Positions 57,408 through 64,000 of a stretch of 64,000 nucleotides of DNA are shown here, one piece after another (position 1 is the first letter of the stretch; each line of letters opens with the position of its first letter). Source of the stretch: JAISGQ01 sp045604155 (GTDB lineage: Bacteria > Bacillota > Clostridia > Oscillospirales > Acutalibacteraceae); NCBI GenBank assembly GCA_045604155.1, contig JAZUNN010000083.1, positions 1-64,000 on the forward strand, written 5' to 3'. The notes beneath the pieces were generated by a model. That model saw only the letters and a program-made list of their open reading frames with translations. It did not search any database and was not told the origin of the DNA. The position numbers and the translations under genes were made by a program.

Positions 57408-58421
57408 TTATTCAGCCTCTGCCTCGTCCTTGCCCGGATTTACAGCTGCGGTGATTTCATCAATCGCACCTGACTTTATAAAATCGATAAGCTGGCCGAT
57501 AGCATTGCACATGGTCTTTGCCTTACTGCTGCCGTGTGCCTTGAATACAGGCTTCTGTACGCCGATAAAGGGAGCTCCGCCGTATTCATTGTAGTCGATC
57601 TCCTTCTTCATTGCCTTCATTTCCTTAAGCACAAGAGAAGCACCGATCTTTGTCTTGAGGTTCTTTTTGAAAACGCCCTTGATCTTGCCGAGAAGAGCAC
57701 CTGCAACACCTTCATACATCTTGAGAACGATGTTTCCGGTGAAACCGTCGCATACGATAACATCGCAGCCGTCATCGGGAATATCACGTGCTTCAACGTT
57801 TCCTACAAAGTTGATGCCTTCGCACTCTTTAAGAAGAGGGAATGTAGCAATACGAAGCTCGTCGCCCTTAGTATCCTCGGTACCGACGTTTGCAAGACCT
57901 ACACGGGGATTCTTGACACCCATTACCTTTTCCATGTAAACAGAGCCCATCTGAGCAAACTGCTTGAGCATTTCGGGACGGCAATCTGCATTTGCGCCGC
58001 TGTCAATAAGCATTACCATACCTTTTGCCTTGGGCATGATAGGACCGAGAGCAGGACGCTTGATACCCTTGATTCTCTTTACGATAAGGGTTGCACCCAT
58101 AAGGAGAGCGCCTGTGCTGCCTGCACTTGCCATACCGTCTGCCTGACCTTCTGCGAGAAGTCTGAGACCGACAGCCATGGAGCAGTTTTTCTTGCCCTTT
58201 GTGATTTCTCTGGGATGATCTTCCATTGCAATTACATCAGGAGCATCAACAATGGACATATTCTTGAGCGAAATCTTGTTTTCTGCGGATACTCTCTTTA
58301 TATCTTCCTCACTGCCTGTAAGTATGATCTCGATACCGTACTTTTCAACAGCCATCTCACAGCCTTTAAGTATTTCAAGGGGGGCGTTATCTCCGCCGTA
58401 TGCGTCAACAATAATTTTCAT
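57408..58421 (-). CDS. plsX: Phosphate acyltransferase PlsX
   Basis: Makes acyl-phosphate from acyl-ACP for phospholipid synthesis. The 337-residue protein starts IIVDAYGGDNAPLEILKG and has SAGSTGALLMGATLIV, LIDSGANADCRPE, GLANVGTEDTKGDEL and CDGFTGNIVLKMYEG. GGAGG precedes the ATG. It lies 1 nt after trmFO, not beside fab genes as usual; rnc is also elsewhere in the window. Confidence 0.96.
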   Translation of the reverse strand: MKIIVDAYGGDNAPLEILKGCEMAVEKYGIEIILTGSEEDIKRVSAENKISLKNMSIVDAPDVIAMEDHPREITKGKKNCSMAVGLRLLAEGQADGMASAGSTGALLMGATLIVKRIKGIKRPALGPIMPKAKGMVMLIDSGANADCRPEMLKQFAQMGSVYMEKVMGVKNPRVGLANVGTEDTKGDELRIATFPLLKECEGINFVGNVEARDIPDDGCDVIVCDGFTGNIVLKMYEGVAGALLGKIKGVFKKNLKTKIGASLVLKEMKAMKKEIDYNEYGGAPFIGVQKPVFKAHGSSKAKTMCNAIGQLIDFIKSGAIDEITAAVNPGKDEAEAE

Positions 58422-58422
58422 G

Positions 58423-59748
58423 TCAGTTTTCCTCCCATTTTTTCATTGTTTCTTCAAGAGAGCGAAGACCACGCTCGCTAAGTGCAGCATAACGTTCTCT
58501 TTTATCTCGTATTTTCGGCTCTATTGGAGGCAGAATTCCAAAATTTGCACCCATGGGCTGAAAATTACTTACTGTTTCATCGGATATGTACTGTGACAGT
58601 GAACCGAGCATTGTAACCTTATCAAGCACAACGGTATCTTGTCCATTGAGTCTGCGCACAGCATTTATACCTGCAAGCAAACCTGAGCCTGCAGATTCCA
58701 TATAACCTTCAACACCTGTAATCTGACCTGCAAAGAAGATACGGTTATCTTTTCTGAGGGAATAATCAGCATCAAGAAGCCTCGGAGAATCAAGAAATGT
58801 ATTTCTGTGCATTACTCCGTATCTGACAAACTCGGCATTTTTCAGTGCTGGAATCATGGAAAAAACACGCTTCTGTTCACCGAATTTCAGATTGGTCTGA
58901 AAACCGACAAGATTGAACATTGTGCCGTCTGCATTCTCTCTTCTGAGCTGAAGATTTGCCCACGGACGGTGTCCTGTTCTCGGGTCACGAAGTCCTACGG
59001 GCTTCATCGGTCCGAAACGAAGTGTATTCTCTCCTCTGGAAGCAAGCACCTCTACAGGCATACAGCCTTCGTAAACCGGCATTTCCCTGTCAGCATCGTG
59101 GAGAAGTGCTCTTTCTGCTTTCAGAAGTTCTGATACGAATTCTTCGTACTCTGCCTTGTTCATGGGACAGTTTATATAATCGTCCTCTCCGCCTCGGTCA
59201 TATCTTGAAGCGGCAAATGCACACTCCATATCAATGCTGTCTGCAGAAACAATAGGTGCTGCTGCATCATAGAAGTTGAGATAGGGCTGTCCACAGAATT
59301 CTCCGATGGATTCGCTGAAGGAATCGCTCGTCAGAGGACCTGTTGCGATCACAACAATACCATCAGAAGGTATTTCGGTAATTTCATCTTCGACTATTTC
59401 TATAAAGTCATTTTCCTTTATAGTATTTGTTACGCCTTCAGAGAATAAATCTCTGTCAACAGCAAGTGCTCCGCCTGCTGGAACAGCGCAGGAGTCGGCA
59501 ACCTTGAGGAGCAAGCTGCCAAGTCGGCGCATTTCCTCCTTCATAAGACCCGCTGCACTGTCTATACGATTTGCCTTGAAGGAATTTGAGCAGACAAGCT
59601 CTGCAAAAAGAGGGCTTTTATGAGCAGGGGTATATTTTTTCCCCTTCATCTCTATAAGACGCACTCTTATACCTCTTTTTGCTATCTGCCATGCCGCCTC
59701 GCAGCCTGCAAGTCCGGCTCCAATAACAGTTATCTGAGCTTTACTCAC
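58423..59748 (-). CDS. trmFO: Folate-dependent tRNA U54 methyltransferase TrmFO
   Basis: FAD enzyme that uses methylene-THF to make ribothymidine 54 in tRNA. The 441-residue protein has the FAD loop VIGAGLAGCEAAWQIA, AHKSPLFAELVCSNSFKA, GGALAVDRDLF, GYMESAGSGLLAGINA and a C-terminal MGANFGILPP. The start is GTG 59748 with GGAGG 9 nt upstream, overlapping the topA end by 8 nt. The topA-trmFO order is standard in Firmicutes. Confidence 0.95.
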   Translation of the reverse strand: MSKAQITVIGAGLAGCEAAWQIAKRGIRVRLIEMKGKKYTPAHKSPLFAELVCSNSFKANRIDSAAGLMKEEMRRLGSLLLKVADSCAVPAGGALAVDRDLFSEGVTNTIKENDFIEIVEDEITEIPSDGIVVIATGPLTSDSFSESIGEFCGQPYLNFYDAAAPIVSADSIDMECAFAASRYDRGGEDDYINCPMNKAEYEEFVSELLKAERALLHDADREMPVYEGCMPVEVLASRGENTLRFGPMKPVGLRDPRTGHRPWANLQLRRENADGTMFNLVGFQTNLKFGEQKRVFSMIPALKNAEFVRYGVMHRNTFLDSPRLLDADYSLRKDNRIFFAGQITGVEGYMESAGSGLLAGINAVRRLNGQDTVVLDKVTMLGSLSQYISDETVSNFQPMGANFGILPPIEPKIRDKRERYAALSERGLRSLEETMKKWEEN

Positions 59749-61834
59749 CCTTCTTTTCCTCCAGAGCTCTTGAGTAGCCGCAGCCTTCTTTTGCGCATAC
59801 AAGCTTCTGTACCTTTCCGTTCTTTACGTACAGAATATCGCCGCACTGAGGACACCTCTGCTTTGTGGGCTCGTTCCATGTCATAAAGTCGCAGTTGGGA
59901 TAGCCAGAACAGCCATAGAAAACCTTGCCTCGCTTGGTTTTCTTCACAACTACCTTGCTGCCGCACTTGGGACAATCTGCATCTATTTCATTTACAATTG
60001 ACTTGATATTCTTGCATTCGGGATATCCCGGGCAGGCGATGAACTTGCCGTAACGTCCTGTCTTGATAACCATCTTACGTCCGCACTTTTCGCAGATCAT
60101 ATCGGTTTCTTCATCGGGCGGCTTGAGTGTAACACCTTCCATTGCCTTCTTTGCATCGGAAAGGGTCTTTTCAAATTCCTCGTGGAATGTTCTGAGGGTT
60201 TCTATCCAATCCACCTTGCCATCCTTGACCTGGTCAAGATTCTTAAGCATCTGTGCAGTAAATCTTACACTTACTATCTTTGCAAAGCGCTCCTTCATGA
60301 GCTTGTTGGTTGTTTCACCAAGCTCTGTGGGCTTTAATGTCTTGCCCTCACGGACAACATACTCACGGCTGACGATGGTGGAAATAATGGTTGCATAGGT
60401 AGAGGGTCGACCGATACCGTTTTCTTCAAGCGCCTTGTTGAGGGTGGATTCGGTGTATCGTGCAGGAGGCTGGGTAAAGTGCTGGTTGGGAGATACATCC
60501 TTTGCACGCAGTTTTGTTCCTTCTGCAAGCACAGGCAGCTTTCCGCCATCCTTTTCCTCTTCATCCTTGGATTCCTCATAAAGTGCTGTATAGCCATCAA
60601 ACTTTACAGTATATCCGCTTGCCTTGAAGATATAATCTCCGTTTTCGATGTCAACATTTGTTGTATCGTGGATGCACTGTGCCATAAAGCTTGCTGTAAA
60701 ACGCTCCCATATAAGCTTGTAGAGCTTGTACTGGTCGTTTGTAAGGCTTGCCTTTGCCTGCTCGGGTGTAAGAGTCGGCATTGTGGGACGGATAGCTTCG
60801 TGACCGTCCTGAACATCACCCTTGCTTTTGAACTTATAGGGCTTATCAGCAACGTATTTCTTTCCCCACTTTTCTTCAATGAACGCCTCGGCTTCCATCT
60901 TTGCTTCATTGGAGATTCTCAGCGAGTCGGTACGCATATAGGTGATAAGACCGACTGCTCCCATTCCCTCAATATCAATACCTTCGTAAAGCTCCTGAGC
61001 TATTTTCATGGTCTTCTGACCCTGGAAATTGAGCTTTCTTGAGGCTTCCTGCTGGAGGGTTGAGGTAATGAAAGGAGGTGCAGGATTCTTTTTTCTTGTA
61101 CCCTTTTTGATGCCTGAAATGGAGTATGTGCCCTCTTCAAGCTTTGCAAGAATCTCTTTTGCTTCGCTTTCTGTCTTTATATCAAGCTTCTCTTCCTTTG
61201 TTCCGAAGAAGGATGCAGGAAATGCCTTCTTTTCGCCCTGGGGAACAAACTTAGCATCTATAGTCCAGTATTCCTCGGGGACGAATGCTCTTATTTCCTC
61301 TTCCCTGTCACAGATCATTCTTACTGCAACAGACTGAACACGACCTGCAGAAAGACCTCGTCTGATCTTTGAGGAAATAAACGGGCTTAAGCGGTAGCCT
61401 ACGATTCTGTCAAGAATTCTTCGGCACTGCTGGGCATTTACAAGATCCATGTCTATTGATCGGGGATTCTTCATACCCTCAACGATTCCGGTTTCAGTAA
61501 TCTCATTAAAAATTACTCTGTTGGTTTCGTTGATATCAAGGTCAAGAAGATATGCAAGATGCCAGGAAATAGCCTCTCCTTCACGGTCAGGATCGGTTGC
61601 GAGATAGACATAATCGCTCTTCTTCGCAGCATCCCTGAGCTTTTCAACAAGCTCTTCCTTGCCCTTTATAATTGCGTATTTGGGTTCAAAGTTCTTCTTG
61701 ACATCGACACTGAGTCTGTTCTTGGGCAGGTCACGTACATGACCGACTGAAGCAACTACATCGTATTCATTGCCAAGATATTTTTTTATTGTTTTCACCT
61801 TACCCGGTGACTCAACAATTACTAATTTCGACAT
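59741..61834 (-). CDS. topA: DNA topoisomerase I
   Basis: Type IA enzyme relaxing negative supercoils. The 697-residue protein has the TOPRIM domain (VIVESPGKVKTIKKYLG; ATDPDREGEAISWH), the catalytic Tyr in GLITYMRTDSLRIS, and three C-terminal four-cysteine zinc ribbons (CEKCGRKMV, CPKCGSKVV, CPQCGDILY). Located between dprA and trmFO, as in Bacillus. Confidence 0.97.
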   Translation of the reverse strand: MSKLVIVESPGKVKTIKKYLGNEYDVVASVGHVRDLPKNRLSVDVKKNFEPKYAIIKGKEELVEKLRDAAKKSDYVYLATDPDREGEAISWHLAYLLDLDINETNRVIFNEITETGIVEGMKNPRSIDMDLVNAQQCRRILDRIVGYRLSPFISSKIRRGLSAGRVQSVAVRMICDREEEIRAFVPEEYWTIDAKFVPQGEKKAFPASFFGTKEEKLDIKTESEAKEILAKLEEGTYSISGIKKGTRKKNPAPPFITSTLQQEASRKLNFQGQKTMKIAQELYEGIDIEGMGAVGLITYMRTDSLRISNEAKMEAEAFIEEKWGKKYVADKPYKFKSKGDVQDGHEAIRPTMPTLTPEQAKASLTNDQYKLYKLIWERFTASFMAQCIHDTTNVDIENGDYIFKASGYTVKFDGYTALYEESKDEEEKDGGKLPVLAEGTKLRAKDVSPNQHFTQPPARYTESTLNKALEENGIGRPSTYATIISTIVSREYVVREGKTLKPTELGETTNKLMKERFAKIVSVRFTAQMLKNLDQVKDGKVDWIETLRTFHEEFEKTLSDAKKAMEGVTLKPPDEETDMICEKCGRKMVIKTGRYGKFIACPGYPECKNIKSIVNEIDADCPKCGSKVVVKKTKRGKVFYGCSGYPNCDFMTWNEPTKQRCPQCGDILYVKNGKVQKLVCAKEGCGYSRALEEKKGE

Positions 61835-61845
61835 AACAGTAACCT

Positions 61846-63072
61846 CTATTGCTTTCTGATTGAATATTTTCGCTGTGTATCTGAGATTATTATGTTGTTA
61901 ATCTCAAGCTCGGTTACAGCAGTAAGCAGCTTGTGAGCAGGCAGCGACAGTCTTTCACTGAGCTCTTCAAGGCTGAGCGAAAAGTCTTTCAGCAGATCGT
62001 AAATTTTACGCTCTATTTCCGGTGCACCTTCATAAAGCTGCACCGCTGTGCCTTTTTCGCTTCGTCTGATGTTATCTATCGGTCTGTCGTTAAAACAGCA
62101 GCTTTCCGGTATTTCCACATCAATGAACTCCGGGAATGACCTTGTTATCTGTGATATTGGAATGTGACTGTCACGCATTCTTAATCTGTGCGGATATGAG
62201 GCGTTATATTCCTCCAGCACATCATAGGCGCAGGAAACGGGCTTTGCTCCGTCTCTGATCATTGCATTTGCACCGTAGGAAAGATCACTCATGACACTTC
62301 CGGGAATTGCAAAAAGATCTCTTCCCATCTCACCGGCATATCTTGCAGTTATAAGCGCACCGCTTTTTATGGGTGCTTCTCCCACAATGACACCAATTGA
62401 CAGAGCTGAAAGAAGTCTGTTGCGAATAGGAAACGTTATCTTCGATGGGGCATAATCCGGAGGAAATTCCGAAATAAGTGCTCCGCCATTTTCAAGAATT
62501 CGTTTCCTTGTTTCCTCACACTGAGGATTATAATCCACAGCAAGACCGCAGCCGAGAATGGATATTGTCCTTCCTCCTGCTCTGAGTGCTCCCTGATGAG
62601 CTGCATCATCAATGCCCCTCGCACCGCCGCTTATAATAATCGCTCCACACTGTGTAAGACTTCCCGAAAGTGCGGTAACTATCATTTTGCCGTCGGCACT
62701 TGCTTTTCTTGTTCCGACTACTGCCAGAACAACATTGTCATCAAAGTCCGGAAGCTCGCCTTTGTAATACAGCACCAAAGGATAGTCGCAGATATCATAC
62801 AGGCGATCGGGATATTCCTTATCGTCGGGAGTCAGTATTTTTATGCCCAGCTCCCTACAGCGCTCGTATATGGCCATTGCCTCGTCCATTACCACACTGT
62901 CTGCGGCCATTTTACGATGCTCACGTCTTAATACAAAGCATTCCTTCAATTTGTTTTCGGAGGCATTGTACATAGCCTTCGGGCCTCCGAAAAAATCAAC
63001 GACAAACTCGGTGTTTCTGTTTCCGTAGCCGAGTATCCTCTGAAGCCATATCCAATATATGCACTCGCCCAC
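61846..63072 (-). CDS. dprA: DNA processing protein DprA
   Basis: Loads RecA on incoming single-stranded DNA during transformation. The 408-residue protein has an N-terminal helical domain, the Rossmann-like core with AVVGTRKASADGK, IISGGARGIDDAAHQGAL, FPIRNRLLSALSIGVIVGEA and SGALITARYAGEMGRD, and a C-terminal winged-helix (DFSLSLEELSERLSLP). The start is GTG 63072, AAGGAG 10 nt upstream. Presence does not prove competence. Confidence 0.95.
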   Translation of the reverse strand: MGECIYWIWLQRILGYGNRNTEFVVDFFGGPKAMYNASENKLKECFVLRREHRKMAADSVVMDEAMAIYERCRELGIKILTPDDKEYPDRLYDICDYPLVLYYKGELPDFDDNVVLAVVGTRKASADGKMIVTALSGSLTQCGAIIISGGARGIDDAAHQGALRAGGRTISILGCGLAVDYNPQCEETRKRILENGGALISEFPPDYAPSKITFPIRNRLLSALSIGVIVGEAPIKSGALITARYAGEMGRDLFAIPGSVMSDLSYGANAMIRDGAKPVSCAYDVLEEYNASYPHRLRMRDSHIPISQITRSFPEFIDVEIPESCCFNDRPIDNIRRSEKGTAVQLYEGAPEIERKIYDLLKDFSLSLEELSERLSLPAHKLLTAVTELEINNIIISDTQRKYSIRKQ

Positions 63073-63086
63073 GTTAATTCAGCTCC

Positions 63087-63887
63087 TTACACGTAGTTGC
63101 GTGTCATTTCCCACATCATAATGGATGCGGCTGTTGCTGCATTGAGAGATTCAGCTCTTCCGTTCATGGGAATTGTTACTCTTTCGCCGCAGGCTGCGAT
63201 TGTTTCAGGTGTAAGTCCGTTGCCTTCGTTGCCGACACACATTATAACACCTTTGAAAAAGCGCACGCAAGTAATTTTGCTTGCATCTGCATCAGGAACC
63301 GACGCAAGAGGTCTCATTCCTCCTGAGCGAATCTTTTTTATAAATGCAGGTACATCGCTGACAACAGCGGAAGGAAAGCGGAATACCGCACCCATGCTGG
63401 CTCGCATTACCTTGGGATTATAAAGATCGCAGCAGTCTGCAGAGAGTATTGCACCGTTAAGTCCGATTGCTTCTGCAGTTCTGAAGATTGCGCCAATGTT
63501 TGAAGGATCCTGTATATTCTCGAGCAGAACAAACTGCCCGTCAATTTTCATGTTTTCGGTATCAAGGGTATTCTGCTTCATTTTTCCGGTGCAGAACACA
63601 CCCTGAGGAGTAAGTGTATCGGAGATCTTTTCTGCGATCTCCTCGGTTATGATATATGATTTTTTAGCCTGTTTTTCAAGCTTGTCTATTGCATCCGTAT
63701 ACTTTGAATATGCTTCTTGCGTATAAAGCAATTCTTCGATTTCAATTCCGTTTTCGGGCACCTCGCCGCACAGACGTACCCCTTCAGCAACGAACATTCC
63801 CTTTTCACGACGTTCCTTTGCGCTGCTCATCAGTTTTGCTATTTCCTTGACCGTCTGATTGTCCTTGCTGGTGATTTCTACTGCCAT
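63087..63887 (-). CDS. SpoU/TrmH-family RNA methyltransferase
   Basis: 266 residues with a SPOUT knot. N-terminal substrate-binding part (about 1-95), then motif 1 QDPSNIGAIFRTAEAIG, motif 2 MCVGNEGNGLTPE and motif 3 IPMNGRAESLNAATAASI. It probably methylates a ribose in 23S rRNA or tRNA (TrmH/YsgA type); the exact site cannot be told. First gene of the run to dprA, topA, trmFO and plsX. Confidence 0.92.
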   Translation of the reverse strand: MAVEITSKDNQTVKEIAKLMSSAKERREKGMFVAEGVRLCGEVPENGIEIEELLYTQEAYSKYTDAIDKLEKQAKKSYIITEEIAEKISDTLTPQGVFCTGKMKQNTLDTENMKIDGQFVLLENIQDPSNIGAIFRTAEAIGLNGAILSADCCDLYNPKVMRASMGAVFRFPSAVVSDVPAFIKKIRSGGMRPLASVPDADASKITCVRFFKGVIMCVGNEGNGLTPETIAACGERVTIPMNGRAESLNAATAASIMMWEMTRNYV

Positions 63888-63930
63888 AACACACCTCCGT
63901 TTTCATCGTAAAAATGCTCCATAACTGCTT

Positions 63931-63967
63931 AAAAAGTGCGTCCGGTAAATGCATCCGGACGCACTTT
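63931..63967 (-). terminator. Terminator of the gene entering from the right edge
   Basis: Minus-strand AAAGTGCGTCCGG/CCGGACGCACTTT stem followed by T5. Confidence 0.88.
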
Positions 63968-63974
63968 CAGATTA

Positions 63975-64000
63975 TTAAAGAGCAGCCTTTGCCTTCTCTA
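63975..64000 (-). CDS. 3' end of an unidentified gene (partial)
   Basis: Only the last codons lie in the window: ...EKAKAAL then TAA at 63977-63975, followed directly by a terminator. Too short to identify. Confidence 0.45.

Noticed and set aside
57534..58481. Plus-strand open frame opposite plsX
   Set aside because: plsX is unambiguous; the opposite product is a Cys/His-rich shadow.
1..64000. tRNA, rRNA, prophage, defence islands or insertion sequences
   Set aside because: None of the expected sequence signatures or proteins were found on either strand.

Overview
The window reads as chromosome of a spore-forming Gram-positive anaerobe of the class Clostridia, most like Oscillospiraceae close to Ruminococcus. 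The evidence is strong GGAGG ribosome-binding sites, frequent TTG starts, sigma-A promoters with 17-bp spacers, Firmicutes gene orders (rnc - radical SAM - smc - ftsY; rdgB - yhbY - nadD - yqeK - rsfS - leuS; topA - trmFO - plsX), dipicolinate synthase genes for spores, a CD1247-type protein beside efp, and gut-Clostridia palindromic repeats. The genus is an inference from content.

Layout. 1-5 kb: a minus-strand operon of cysteine desulfurase, thiI and an unusual gene that joins CinA in frame to a membrane-anchored class B sortase. 5.3-7.3 kb (plus): dipicolinate synthase A/B and a DUF4364 protein. 7.5-11.8 kb (minus): a divergent type II topoisomerase pair. 12-15.6 kb (minus): a zinc-ribbon protein, efp, Xaa-Pro peptidase, an endonuclease IV-like protein and a YqeG phosphatase. 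16-21.3 kb (minus): rpsU and the leuS-to-rdgB operon. 21.5-27.7 kb (minus): ftsY, smc, radical SAM and rnc. 27.8-32.2 kb (minus): folD, lgt and the M16 pair YfmH/YfmF linked to EF-P modification. 32.3-40.9 kb is accessory: GtrA, a GH51 arabinofuranosidase, a secreted zincin, two patatin lipases, a LacI regulator, an HD nucleotidase and a nucleotide-sugar-type dehydrogenase. 41.1-44.7 kb (plus): glycolytic operon pgk-tpiA-gpmI. 44.8-48 kb: an HTH regulator of unknown family, a likely small RNA and a MATE pump. 48.1-52.1 kb (plus): GH13 alpha-glucosidase and GH36 alpha-galactosidase. 52.4-54.3 kb: an amidohydrolase and an HTH-desulfoferrodoxin regulator. 54.3-56.2 kb: rpsB-tsf. 56.3-57.3 kb: a small membrane protein and a Nudix hydrolase. 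57.4-63.9 kb (minus): plsX, trmFO, topA, dprA and an rRNA methyltransferase.

Functional links: translation and RNA maturation dominate (efp with its probable modification partners, leuS, rpsB/tsf, rpsU, thiI, trmFO, rsfS, yhbY, rnc). Chromosome maintenance is present (smc, topA, two topoisomerase subunits, dprA, endonuclease IV). The glycosidases suggest use of plant-derived arabinosides and raffinose-type or malto-oligosaccharides, feeding the glycolytic operon.

The most unusual items are the CinA-sortase B fusion with an extracellular repeat; a family of multi-hairpin intergenic repeats whose stems differ between copies but keep pairing; an orphan perfect promoter followed by a structured terminator (candidate small RNA); an HTH regulator fused to a complete desulfoferrodoxin; and an SMC with a non-canonical ABC signature. 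No tRNA, rRNA, CRISPR array, transposase or phage gene was seen.
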